Assembly: GCF_001039355.2 (NCBI RefSeq)
Contig: NW_019775846.1
Coordinates: forward strand, 312,001 to 364,554
Origin: Lingula anatina
Taxonomy: Eukaryota; Brachiopoda; Lingulata; Lingulida; Lingulidae
DNA length: 52,554 bases
Direction: 5' to 3'
The notes beneath the pieces were generated by a model. The model worked only from the letters and a program-made list of their open reading frames with translations. It was not told the origin of the DNA and searched no databases. Position numbers and translations under genes: made by a program. This document shows, in pieces, positions 11,201 to 23,958 of this stretch (positions within the stretch are counted from its first letter, which is position 1; each line of letters begins with the position of its first letter).

Positions 11201-14200
11201 TCATTTAATTGATATATAGATTATCAAGCGCTTACTTTGTTGTATAATTTTGAAATAACACAAATTAGAAAAGTTACTCATTGATTTTCATCAGTAGGTT
11301 AGTTTTCTACTTTGCTTGTGGATTATATATCCCCCGTGTTCTGCAATATCTGTTTAAAAGTTTTTCTTACAGATTTTGTAAAATATCATTCTGTTATATT
11401 TAAGTATTGATTGTATTTTATATCTTGGCAATTTATTGGTATATTTTGTTTGTATGTTTCCAGGACAGTGAAAGTGTGGGACATGAGAAAGAACTACTCT
11501 GTTTTGAAGATGGGGGCACAACCCATGCACAACTTTCCATACAATGGTTCAAGCATCAGAAAACATGGTAAATGTTAATTTGAACTTTTTGGACCAATAA
11601 TAGACTTGTTTTGATATTCATGTTTTGCATCTTATAACATTTTGCTCAACTCTTCGCATTTATGTGAAGGAATTTGTGTGTACAGATTTTTTTGTATACA
11701 ATAAGAGTATATCATTTCCATTTGATGTTTTTAGGCTTCTCTAATCTTGCATTTGACTCTAGCCGCACAAAGTTGTTTGCAAGTTGTACAGATGACCATA
11801 TTTACCAGTATAACTGTGCCAGTTACACTTCTAAGTCAGGTAAGTATCTATGTGTTTTACATTATCTGAATCTGAATAATAAGTAGAAGAAATGAATGTC
11901 TGTATTTTCAATCAATGAATCAGCTGGAATAAACAAAAGAAAACTGAAGATTGATAATCAGCAGGGATTGAATATAACCATGTGTTTATCCCTCCACCAA
12001 GCAATTTTGAAGCTGAAAATATTGTCTTTTTTTTTCTAAAAGAAAAAAATGTTTAAATTGTGTTAAGTTTATGATTGAAAAGAATTGTATGCATTATATG
12101 ACCATCATAATAGTAATGAAGCATGTAAGTATAGGTATTTCAAAAGTTGTGATTTGTATTGTTTCAGAGGGTGTGTATAAAGGGCATAGGAACTCCACAT
12201 TCTATGTGAAGGCCTGTGTCAGCCCAGATGACAGGTTTCTCCTCAGTGGATCCAGTGATAACAATGCTTACATGTGGAAGGTTGGTTTCAGATTTTTAAA
12301 TTAACACTGGAATAACTTACTAGTCACATGTAAAACTTTTTATTATATAAAGGTATGTCAAGCTCATTTTTAAGAAAGTAAATAAATTTTGAGGTTCTTG
12401 ATCAAAAGTTTTTTTCCCTTTGGCAGTTTGAATTTATACTTTTCTGCTGACAGAAACTTGTATTTTTGATTTATATATAACAGATATGGTGTTAGGAAAT
12501 AACTCAAAATATTTTGATCTTAAGTTTAAGTTATCAATTAAGTTAGATTTTAGCTTAAAAATTCAGTAATTTATACAGTGTGATTTTATCAGATTGATGA
12601 TCCATTGTCCAGTCCAGTTTTATTGAAGGGTCACTTGGGAGAGGTGACCAGTGTGGCATGGAATCCTGCTGACTTCACACAGGTATTTTAAAAATATTTT
12701 TGGGATAAAATAATTTAAATTTATTTTGATAAAATTATATATGCCATGGCAAGTGTGCATTTTGTTTTTTACTTCATAGAGACTTTAATAATTGGATGTT
12801 GTTTAATTATTGGGAGCTAAGAGGATTATTTTATTAAGTTATGCTGTAAACTAAATAGCAGCCATACCAATGACCCCTCTTTTCTCTCAGGCTGTGACCC
12901 TAAGTGATGATAGCACCATGCGTGTGTGGCGGTTGTACAGGCACAGTACCGCTGACTCAGAAAGGGTGACCATTGGACATGCTGAGAGAGCACCCCAAAC
13001 CAAGGGTCAGTACATTGGTTATGTGGAAAAATGTAGCTTGCTATTTCTGTACACATTGCCTTACTTCAGCATAGCATGTAACAGTTTAACTGTTAGAGAT
13101 GATTTTTACAAGCTGTAAAACTATGATCAGTCTTTGCAAGAGAAAACCATTGATTAAAATTTAATATTGTGAACCTAGGGGACATTTGGATAGCTCTTGA
13201 TTTATAAAATGTATCAGAAGCTTAGCTGTTATTGTGATGTAAAATGCAAATAGTGTCTCATGAAGAAAGAATTTTAAAATATGAATGTCTTGAAAAGTTT
13301 TACAGTTTTGTTTGGTATGAATTACTTAAAAAAGTCCCTTTGTTTGGGCAAAATTGTACACATGTAAAAATATTGAATTGTTACATTTCTTCCTAATGTT
13401 AACAAAATTGATGTTTGTCTGATTTTATGTTAAATGGTATATTGGAATAATTTTGCTACTTCCTGTGTATATTGAAAAGTTATTTAGCATTATAGTACTT
13501 TGTTTGTAAATGGCAGCTTATATCTTTCATTTCATTTTAGTTTCACCTTCTAAAAATCTGAAGCCTCCATCCTCATCAGGACAAAAAGTGTCACCTCACA
13601 AAGACTCCAGAGTTGTCAGAAATGTTAATGTCAATCCGACCACTTTATCAGTCACAGCAAACCTGAGTAACACTAGGAATATGACAGCTAAATTGGTACC
13701 AGTAACCCTAACAAAGTGGCTGAATAGGACTGGAAAAGTTGACAGTGCACTTATGACTTCCCCACGGAAACCACCTCCACCATCCCCAAGAAAATTAATT
13801 ATTAGTCCCATGAAAAGGCCATCTGTTCCAACACCTGTCAGAAGTGTGGGGATAAAGAGGCAACACAGCAGTGGAGAATTAATGCAAAGAAATAAGGTGG
13901 CAAAAACTGTGACAAATGGCCAAGTAGAGTATGGGAATGCTTTAGATGAAGTGAACTATAATAGTCCAGAAAAAGTGAATCAAGACAGTAGTGGTGATTT
14001 ATGTTTTAGTGAGACTGTAAAGACACCTCAAGGGGCAAAAAAACAGCTTTTCTCTTCAGACTTTAAAGAAGGAGAAACTGTTCACAAACTGAAAACAATT
14101 GAAAGTTCTCTGACCCGCTCCCCAACAAGCAATCTCCCAAACTGGGTTCTCAATCCAGAACCAAGGGTGCCACAAGCCCCTCAAAATAAAGAAAACTCTC

Positions 14201-14715
14201 CCAAATCTATAGACTGGCTAACAAAAATAAGTCTACAGCGAAGAGGTTCAGTAACCTTAGAGAGTGGAGAAATTGGAAAAAAGACAGCTGTGGATAATGC
14301 ATGTGGAAAATTAAAACTCAAAGTGAGGAAGGAGAGAATTCTCTCTAAAGAGGAGACACTGGACCAAGTCAAAGGAAGTCCAAAATCTGTAAGCCGCTCA
14401 GCCTCTCCAACTTCACCACTGGTAAGTAAACTATTGTTTCTCAGTCATTTTTACCCATAAAATACTTCTTTCTGGTTCTGGGTCTGTTCTGCTAGTAGCC
14501 CACTTTTAATATAGAGTAATTTTTGAACAGTTGAATAAAATGTGATTAATCACTGGTTAATCACTGAGAGACAAGCCATAAGTATAAAAACAGTTATATA
14601 AAGTAAAATGGTGCATCAATCAATAACCTTTATTCAATGTTTTGCTTCTTTCTTTCAGGTTGCATCACCAAGAAATCGGTCAATCTTATCCTTCTTTAAG
14701 CAGAAACCAAAGTAG
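8229..14715 (+). CDS. DTL: denticleless homologue / CDT2, CRL4 substrate receptor
   Basis: DTL (CDT2) is the DDB1-bound WD40 receptor of the CUL4 ubiquitin ligase that destroys CDT1, p21 and SET8 when they bind PCNA on chromatin. Exons: 8229-8286, 8445-8533, 8890-8923, 9205-9294, 9756-9938, 10206-10271, 10597-10700, 11060-11133, 11464-11567, 11735-11839, 12168-12280, 12593-12682, 12891-13005, 13541-14421, 14659-14715. They sum to 721 codons (720 aa; human about 730) with all phases consistent. Residues about 50-405 form the WD40 propeller. Two DDB1-docking WDxR motifs are visible, WDTR 166-169 and WDMR 238-241. Family-diagnostic stretches include QQSVTSVLFQDEN and STFYVKACVSPDDRFLLSGS. The long exon 14 encodes a disordered tail rich in Ser-Pro (CDK-type sites) and Lys/Arg. 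The protein ends in SILSFFKQKPK, a PIP-box-like motif. AATAAA lies at 14749-14754. Confidence 0.97.
9380..9547. mobile_element. MITE-like element with CAGGGGCGGAT termini
   Basis: A 168-bp element in DTL intron 4. Its ends are a perfect 11-bp inverted repeat, CAGGGGCGGAT at 9380-9390 and its complement at 9537-9547. It is flanked on both sides by TACTT (9375-9379 and 9548-9552), a probable 5-bp target duplication. The interior repeats variants of ACCGTCTTCC and forms a hairpin near 9510. The termini resemble those of non-autonomous hAT elements, but a 5-bp duplication is short for hAT, so the class is uncertain. There is no coding capacity. Confidence 0.75.
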
Positions 14716-16259
14716 TAACAAACTGCAGACAAGTTTCAGTAACATTCAAATAAAATGGACATTTGGTATTTTCGGACATCATCTTTAGGCGGCAGAAATC
14801 AGACATTCATTTGATGTTCTTGAAATATCCAGTTTTTAGAGAAAAGAATTTGCATCAGGGATTAAAAATTGTGGAACTGATTTACTCCTGATAAAAATTT
14901 GAAAAAAAAATCCAAAAAATATTTGCAAGTTTTTTTGACCTGCGGCTGTTGTAAACCTGGAGAGAAGATTCTAATTATATGATGAATGGAGATTGGAATT
15001 GGTGTCTTACTGGTTGGATGATATACATGCATGTATAGGAATTGGAACAGAGTTGATCATAAATTTATGTTGTTATCAAATTAGAATCTTTCATTGGTGC
15101 CATGATTTGGTGGGATTTATGAACAACTGTTAGTGAATTTGCAATACTAAGATATTTGAAAATTTTTTTTGTGTGTAAATGCATGCAAAGGTACACTTTT
15201 TGTAGCTATCTATGATATACTTATTAGGTGCTTAGCTGAAATTGATAACTTTGCTGAATGAGTCAATTTAAGAATAATGTGATTTAATTAGTTCTTAATT
15301 TAAATACATGATTCTTTCTACCCCTTTATAAATTGTTTTGAATGATAAAAAAAGCAACTGTTGTTTATCATTCAAAATTTATTTATTTTATTTACTTAAT
15401 GGTAGTATTTCTAACCATTTTTTTAAATTAAAAACTGCAGGAAAAAAAGACAAATAATGTGAATGTTTTTTGAGAGAAACATTAATTTGGTCATAGAAAA
15501 TTATTATCTCACTAGTTTGTATGGACAGACACTGCATCTGGACTATACAGCCAACACCTCCATCTATCTCTGTACACTCCTGGAATTTTTACTTAGGAAT
15601 AAAAGTAAAAAATGTTATGTGTATTATTCTCAAACTTACATGACTTATTCACAGACCTAAAATACAGTTCAAATTATAATGTCAGCCTGATTTTCTTTTT
15701 TTCTTGAGATTGATTTTTTTCCTTTTTGTGAATTTCTTATTTTTAACACTTTTCTATGTGTAAGTTGAAATTCCCACATTGGTTTAAATACTACATGTAA
15801 GTACTAGTATAGTGGTAATTACATTATTTGAGTTTTTACAGTAACTGATTTTTATGAATCGTTTTAACGTTACAACAAATTGACAAAAAGAATTTTGTGC
15901 ATTTTCAAAGCTGAATTGATTTTTCAACATTTTAGACTGCGTCTGTGTGATTACTGCTTCCGTCAGTTGTGATTTATATCGTGTACCCGGTATGTCTGTG
16001 AAATTTCTAGTTTTACTGCCTTTCCATTTTATACTGGCATGCTCATTTCCCCCTTCTCTCAAGAAAAAAATCCGCGGTGCTTGGGACAGTTGGCTGCCAG
16101 TTACATATCCAAAAAACTTTAAGTATTTTAAAGTTTAAGAAACGAAATATAAGATATTTAGAGAAACGAAAGAGCATGCCTGCTCGTCTGTGCGACAAGG
16201 TAGGTCAAAGGTCATCCACTATGTCACGTGCCGATCAACTTCCGCAAACTGGGATCAAC
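14716..16259 (+). other. DTL 3' UTR and DTL-STX8 intergenic DNA
   Basis: AATAAA at 14749-14754 is a likely early polyadenylation signal for DTL. A perfect 14-bp stem (TTTTGAATGATAAA at 15336-15349, complement at 15364-15377, 14-nt loop) lies further on. The remainder is AT-rich. The open frames here show no conserved protein features. The last few hundred bases must hold the STX8 promoter and 5' UTR; no TATA box stands out. Confidence 0.5.
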
Positions 16260-19200
16260 ATGGCTGGAGATATGTGGTACGTCTCGGTCTTTATTTTGGT
16301 TTGTAGTTGTGAAACCTTCCTGGTTAAGAAACATTGAACACCTTGTGTTGTTGAACTGAACTTAACTTAACTGCTTTAAGTGTCTTATGTATACATAATG
16401 TGCGATTTGACTGCAAAAGGTCTTCATTAAACCGGCGTTTTAATTTGACATTTCTTGTACAGTATGATGTGGTGTTCCGAGTATATTGACATTACATGCA
16501 TAAATAATAGTATTTATAATCAGTAGTAGTACTAGAACTTAGAAGCTAAACAATGGCTGTGGCAATAACATTATTGTCTCCTATCGTTTAGACCCGATGA
16601 TTAGGTAGACTGCTCAGGATAAATTATTTGTTTGAAATAGCACCCTGTGTAACCACAGACTAAAACACTTTTAGAAATTTTTCTTACTGTAATACATGTA
16701 ACTTTCTAAAGCAAAAATGCCACTAGCACGAAATTTCTTGTGTTAGCGCTCATATTTACAGTTTCAGATATGTACTATTTGTGGTAACTGCAATTTTTTG
16801 TGCTAAGATGCTATTTGTAATAGCTAGCATTTCCAGAGGCTCACTTAGACCCCATTCCCAGAGATTAGATCGATCTACTTTAGTTCGACCTAACTAAATA
16901 GCTGTCAGCCAAGCGGGCACAAAAGTTAATTACCCCCTTACAGCTTGTAGTAGGCGGGATGGACATTTAAGCCGGATTATCTGACAGTAATCTAGTAAGA
17001 CTCCCCGCGGGGATAGATCGATCTAAAAGCTCTGGAAATATGCCCTTAAACATGAAAAACTAATAATGATTTTTTACAGGCTTTCAGAGTATGACAGCTG
17101 TGCTGCTCTGGCACAGGATATACTGCAAAGAATCAATGAGAGAAACAGACATGATAGGACCAGTGCACAGTACACTAAGGTATGTCCAGTGTTGGGCTTA
17201 TTGCCATAAAAAAAAGGGGCTTTGAGGCACTGTTGTCCACAACAGTTACTATATACCAGCATCCAAAGTTTTCACTTTTTTAATATCTTCTGCTTTAATT
17301 GTAACATGGACAGTATTGGTATAGGATACTTTAGTAAAAAAATTAAGAGTTAGGTATCTCATCATCATGAACTTAGATAAGACAAAAAGCATATAGAGAT
17401 AATGCTGCGTAAAAGTACTTCTTCATGCATATAACCTTGTGCTAGTTCCTAGATTATCATGGCGTGAAATAATTTATGAAACTTTTTGATTGAGTTAACA
17501 GTACTTTTCCCTTTATTGCTCACAGCTATATTTGTAAACCTTCTTATGTATTTCAGCTGTCTGGCCAGATTCGCAGTATGATAAGACAATTTTCCAATGA
17601 TTTAAACAGACTGAAAGTAAACTTAAGTAGGACAGCAATGTATGGACTGTATTCTTTTTATTGATCAGTTTGCTACACATTACAAAAATATTTCCTTACT
17701 GATAAAAGTTGGGCTCACTGTCCGGTAATCTTGCTTTAATATTTCATAATAATGATAAATAGTACGAATACACATTATAGATCAAGAAACTTAACAACAA
17801 ACACTCATATCAAATACAAAAACTTTATATCACCAAAAAGTGTAATGAATTGTTGGCCTGATGAATCCAAATTCCAAGAGTTGTATTACATTATCCCTTG
17901 ACTGTAATACCAGAACAGAGAGAGAAAAAGAAAGACGTCAGTCCAGCCTTGACGAACTTATGTCTAAAGAGAAACAGATTGACCAAGCATTTAATTTGCA
18001 GAGACAGGATTCTGGTGCTGGAAGGTGAGTATTATAATTTGTTACCAACCCAACAATTGTGATTCATCCATACATTAAAACCAGACCATGACACCAATCT
18101 TATTACCAAATTTCAGGTGAAAATCAAGACCTTGTCAAGATTTTGAAACATTTTGTGACTACCTTCAAGTACAATGATTAGTATATTAAATGTCCATATG
18201 TTAAATTGTTTTATCATATTTAAATGATCTATGTGGAAAAAAGACTGATATTATTATGAAATCCAGATTAACATTCTAGTTTATCATATAAATGCAATAT
18301 ATTGATCATTGGAATCACTATAAGACAAACATGCAAGAATAGGATAGTGTAGATGAAATAGTCACGACTTTGCTGCATGTATTTTCAGATCAGCCCTTCT
18401 TGGAGCAGGGCCAGCAGGATGGAATAGTGACCCCTGGGGAGTGAGGGAAGAACCAGAAGCCATCAGAGGAATGTCCGTAGATGAAATTAAGCAGCAGCAG
18501 CAACATCTTATAAAAGGTTGATTGTGAAACACTATTTAATGCCTTACATGTGAATTATTAAATTTGATATGCAATAGCAACAAATTACTTGTTTCCTGTG
18601 CGGAGAGGTTTGTTAACATTTTATAAAACTGAATACGTGACATGACAACAGCAATTTGTGTTGTGGTATTCGTTTGAAAATTGACTAAAATGTTACAAAT
18701 TAATTAAGCATTTTTTAAAAAGTGTATTGGTCCTAATTGTACTGATACTGCAAATGTGCCATTTTACAGCATGTTCCACCTCATTGTTTTAGTTGAGATC
18801 ATGATTGTGTTTTCCTTGCAATTTCAGCGCAGGACCATGGTCTTGACAGTTTAGCTGATGTTGTGGCCAAACAAAAGAGGATAGCTTTAGACATAGGAGA
18901 TGAAGTAGATCATCAGGATGGTAAGATTTTCCTTAGACAGTGTTTTAGAGAAATGTAAGAATTTATGAACACAAAGGAACACTTTTAGATTCATTCATCA
19001 TCCAATTTATGGATAAATCACTGAAACAATTGAGTGTCTGGGTATCCTGCCTAGGAAAAATGTTGAAATAATTTGTTTGTTAAGCTAAAAATAATGGTGC
19101 ATGTTAACATTTTGCTTTCCTGGATAATAAAATGTGAGAATTTTGAATAGAAACACTTATTTATACGACTTATAAACACAACTCCCCATTTCAGTATAGA

Positions 19201-22200
19201 TACTTGTATATAATAAATATAGTGTCTCTTATTCATGAATATTTTAGTGATTTTCTTCTTTACATGTAAAACTGTATGAATACAGCAAGTTTTTGTAGCT
19301 GTCCTGTTACATAGGTTTTAGTCATGAATGGTATTTGATGATTATTTGTTTTAGAGATCCTTGATGACATCCACGACCACATGGATACAACAAATCAAAG
19401 GCTGATCACAGAAACCAGACATATAAGAATTGTTGATAGGAAATCCGGTGCATGTGGTAGGTGACAGAACTTTTCAATAAGTTAAATAACTTTATGCTTT
19501 CTTTGATTTTTCCATTTAAAGGAAGATATCTTAGGGTGCAATTCCAATGAAACTATCATTCTATGTAGATTGATCCAACTGAGCATGGACTCTTGCTGAA
19601 TGCAATCATATGAACTGAATGATGTGCCTCTTCAAGCAGCTTTGGGTCGATAAACTTTCAAGACATTTCATTTTGAGTACAACCAAATCAAAGGAAACTG
19701 CTGCTGAGTAACTCTAAAATATACTGCTGCATTTGCTAGTTCTGTCTTGTATAAGTTTTTGCTGTAGCAACTTACATGTGGAGATCATTGAAATTCTTGA
19801 GTCTTCTGCTGAGGTAAACAGTCCCTATTTGTATGCCTCAATGTCAGACTAAACCCCCTTTCTGTGTAACTAACACCATAAACAAAGTGAAAGAACATTT
19901 CTTCAAATGTCTCAGTCATCATGTGTTTAAATGTACTTGATGATAGAAAATTGCTCTTGTTTGATATGCTAATTTTGTTCTCTCTCTATGCTTTTTGTTC
20001 TCTTTTATGTCCTGTTAATGTGAATAATCTATACATATAATTGCTGTGATTGATATCTCTCTTTTTCTTTCATTCATTCATAATAGTTTTTTTATTTATT
20101 AAATGTAATCAACTAAAAATTCGTTGACATTGTTTTCTCTGTTTGTTTTTAGTTTCTGGCTTAACTGTAGTGATTTGATAACTAACTTTAATGGAAATGG
20201 TTAATCAAACCGTTACATGGAGTATCACATTACTCAAGAGCAGGAACCAACATTGGTAAATACATATAACTAATGAGTCAGTGACATTTTGAGCTTGATT
20301 TATATGTCTGATTATACTAGTGGCTTTCAAAATTAATTGTGTGGCTAATTGAGAAATATCCCAGCACTGAACAATAAGTTGCTTTGTTAACCTAAAGAGA
20401 TAATAAATAGGTTGAGTGAAACTATTCTTAGGAATGGAGGAAATGGTTGTTTGTTTTGTTAAAGAAAACCTTCCGATTCAAGTAAGGTGTGTTTTAAGAA
20501 AATATATCTTCCCTGAAAGAGACATTTATAGTTTTAATTACCATGAATTACTTCAGTAGTTTCTTTGTTTCATAATTGTATTTTAAGGCACTGGTAGTTC
20601 ATGTGTTGACAAAATGTGTCTTTGTTAATTGATGTTTTCCTGTTGGTAAAAGATCATTTGTACTGCTATTTAAAATGATATCAGCTAACAAAATGAACTT
20701 CAGAAGGCAAATGAAGAGATATAATCCAGTTATGTACACTTATAACACCTGTAGCCTATGAGCAATTTTAACAATTAGAAGTTCATGTTATTATGCAATA
20801 AAAGATATGAAAAATTGACTTGCATATCACTTCACAATTTAGAATATATAATATCTTTTTGAACATAAAAAAATATTGATACATGTACAAACAAACATGT
20901 AAAAACTGCTTTGAAACTCAGCAGTAAGGTCATTGGGTGTTTATGTGTAGGGAACATGTTTATTAGTTATGCTGAAAGAAGGTGATGGATAGACATGACT
21001 GAAAGGTTATTTGGTACTTTTTAGTGTAAATTGGGACATTTTCAGAACCTTGTCCTTGAGAACAGTATATGCTGTGGGCATTCAGTGATTTTTTTCCTTT
21101 ATATAGGACTTATTTATTTATTCTATTAATTTAGCAGATAAGTCCCTAGTCTAAATAACTGATATTCTATGCATCTGAGATAAGTGAGTGAGCATTTTCT
21201 ATTATAGAATTTTTATTTTCTTGAAATTGACTCACTAATGTTGAAAATCCTAAAACATACTAATTGAATGCTAATTAATGCTTAGATAATGTAAATGGAA
21301 ATGGAAATGTTCCCACTAGTTTTATCTGTCACCAAGGATATTTTCTTATGTAATATTGGGTTCTCTTTTGAAAACAATTTTTACAGAAAGACGATTATTT
21401 TGATTTTTGACAAGACTAAACAAAGTGGACCATAAGTAGAAAGATTCAATTAATCTTACCATTTTGACCAACTAATTTTATTTGATTTTCTTTTTGAAAA
21501 TTGAGATACCCCATGATTAGGATTAAAGCTGGATTGAAACGTCTTGTAGTCAGACTTACCTTTGTTACAACTGAATTTGACAGTTTTACCTAACCTTTAT
21601 TAGGCGTGATCACAAGTGTCACACAACTTTCAAGCTATGATACATGCTAGTTGATGTTTTGGGTTGTTTTCATGATATTTAGATTGTTAGTTATGGTCAA
21701 CTCCAAGGAAAAATTTCATTTGATACATGTATGTGCATATAGCACACTTTTGAAAAAGTCATTGTTGCTGTTGGATTTGAGGGGCACTGAGAGCAAAGTA
21801 GTTGGCCAATTTACAAACATTTTGTTCAAACTTAATGGTACAAATCACTGTTGTGACAATGACATTTTTACCAGTACAAGTTTTTCCCACATATGGTTGT
21901 ATTTAAAATGCCAGCAGAAACCCAGTAGCAAAGACCAAGTGTCATTTTCAACAGCTCCGTGATTTATGTTCATGTTGCCCTCTGCTGCTGTGATATCTTG
22001 ACATTGGTTTTGCACCATTGTTATAGAAACATCTACACCATACTTGCCCTTTACATGGCTACTTGATAGAGATCACAGCTTTTATTGAGGATATTCGAAT
22101 TATCACCAGATATTGCATGAAATTTGAGCAGCAGCTTGAAAAATATTAAGCAACCTGCTGAGCTGTTTTTATATTTGATTTCATAAAAAATAATTGATGT

Positions 22201-23958
22201 TGAAGTGTTTTTTAAAGATACTATAAATAAACTGAAATCTAGATTTAGACTCTCTTTTAAGTTGCATCATACCATATAGTGCATATAGTTGTAATTAATA
22301 TCATATCATTCAGCAGCTTGATTTTGGATTCCCGGAGAGAAATGTCAGCAAATTCAACAGGGTGTAGCTCAACTTACATAAAAAATATGGAGCGGAGAAC
22401 ATAAATTTTAACTAAATAACTCCATTGGGCTACTCCTGTGGTGTCTTCTACACAGTTAGACTTCATAAATTTTCACACACTTTGGGGCTTATCTTGAGAG
22501 TCCAATCAAAACTACCATTTTGCATTTAATATAGATTAAATTGATATAAATTGAGAGCTTTTTTGGAAAGTTTTTGTATTTGTCTGAACTCTTAGTAAGG
22601 GGAGGGAACATATGTCATGTAGTGGCAGGGACTTTGGAAATTGGAATAGATGAATCTGGGGATAAATCGAGGCACCTGCTATTGTTTAGAGCTTATCTTC
22701 CACTAAAATCTCAACTTTATAAACCATGAATCTTTATATTACAAGATTAAAAGAGTTGCTAAATGAGTAAAGTAACCATTGTAAGTCTTAGTTCATATGT
22801 TCATATCAAATTGTTATGTGAAGGAGTATATACTGAGGATATGTAAATCTATTCTGATGGACCTTTATTTTGGTGACCGCTAAGATCCCAAAGGTTAAAA
22901 GCTATGACATGGAAGCATTCTCTAGTACTGTTGACATTATAAGATGTGCTGTTTGTTTTCTCTACAAGTTTGGATAAGCATGTTATGATCTATAATAAGC
23001 ATAAGTACATATGTGAAAAGGATGTTGATGCTTATTATATCAATAAAAACAAAAATACAATTGATGAATATAAAAACAAGTCATTCCTGTTTTAATTTGG
23101 TTTAAGAATAGAGATACCTAATTTTAGATGGTTTGGTTTTGACTAAGAAGGATGTATGCTGTGATTTTTCCTCAAAGCCAAAGGTGCTATAAATGAATAT
23201 TTTATGAGTAATTTTACCAGTGCGTATGTTCATTATATAAAGATTATTTTTTCCTTCACAAATGGTTAGGCAACATAACACCAACTAGAGAAATGGTAAT
23301 GCAATAACTGTATTGTATCATCACTAGTATATCATATTGTACAAGGTCATGACAGTTTATGTACCAGTACAGAAGTAAATTGAATTGAATTGAAAATATA
23401 AAAATCCAAGATTTGACCAGTTATTGAAAGAGAAATTACAATATCCTCTGTCTGTAAGGTATAAAAATCATTCCCTGTTATTTGTATTTTATATTATATA
23501 TATAAAAGAAGGATGTAGCATTTTTACAAAGATATTAGAGAATTGTCTCTTGATGGGGATATGCAGTGCTCTTTCTTCTTATCAAGACATGGAGGATATC
23601 TGTTGAGAAATAACTAATTAAACCAAAAAATTGACTTCGTTTCTTTTTATTTCAGGAGTATGGGTGGTTGTTGAAAATCATTTCTCTTTCCATTTGTTTT
23701 CAAGGCAAGAACAGAAAACCAGACTTTCATGGCTTTACAAAGAAGCATTCACTCACAGATATATTATTTTCTTTTTTTTTCTGTTTATTGCAGAAATATA
23801 ATTGGGTATTGTTGTCATTACGAAAGGGGCAGAAATTGCTTAGTAATCGGGAGATAAAGTATTTTTCTTTTTCTATTTCAGGGATGTGGGTGGTGATTGT
23901 CCTCTTATTTATCGCCATTGTTGTGATAGCAGTTGTTCCCTACGATGGAAAACCCTGA
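16260..23958 (+). CDS. STX8: syntaxin 8, Qc-SNARE
   Basis: Syntaxin 8 is a tail-anchored Qc-SNARE that pairs with syntaxin 7, VTI1B and VAMP7/VAMP8 in late-endosome and lysosome fusion. Exons: 16260-16276, 17080-17179, 17557-17639, 17914-18024, 18389-18516, 18828-18920, 19355-19456, 23882-23958. They sum to 237 codons (236 aa, the length I recall for human STX8) with all phases consistent. The start MAGDMWLSEYDSC matches the family N-terminus, although the first exon holds only 17 coding bases. An N-terminal helical region precedes DEIKQQQQHLIKAQDHGLD and the SNARE motif (about 147-207), with Gln176 at the ionic zero layer. VDRKSGACG leads into the transmembrane anchor at about 213-230, then a short luminal tail ending DGKP. 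Intron 7 is the largest (4.4 kb). The gene converges on netrin. Confidence 0.97.
16829..17039. mobile_element. short inverted-repeat (MITE-like) element
   Basis: Lies in STX8 intron 1. Perfect 10-bp terminal inverted repeats (ATTTCCAGAG at 16829-16838, complement at 17030-17039) enclose 191 bp. The palindrome AGATCGATCT sits symmetrically inside each end (16867-16876 and 17015-17024). A further palindrome, CCCCGCGGGG, lies near 17003-17012. There is no coding capacity and no clear target-site duplication beyond possible TA-rich flanks. Confidence 0.6.
19457..23881 (+). other. STX8 intron 7
   Basis: A 4.4-kb AT-rich intron before the membrane-anchor exon. I see no conserved coding sequence or structured RNA in most of it. 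Near its 3' end a second acceptor (TTTCAG ending at 23655) precedes a short open segment at 23656-23801 whose first codons resemble those of the true last exon; it is described as a finding. Confidence 0.7.

Noticed and set aside
23668-23958. A 96-codon open frame running into the STX8 anchor exon
   Set aside because: Only the part from 23882 is the exon. The upstream part is intron that happens to stay open and would lack the SNARE motif.
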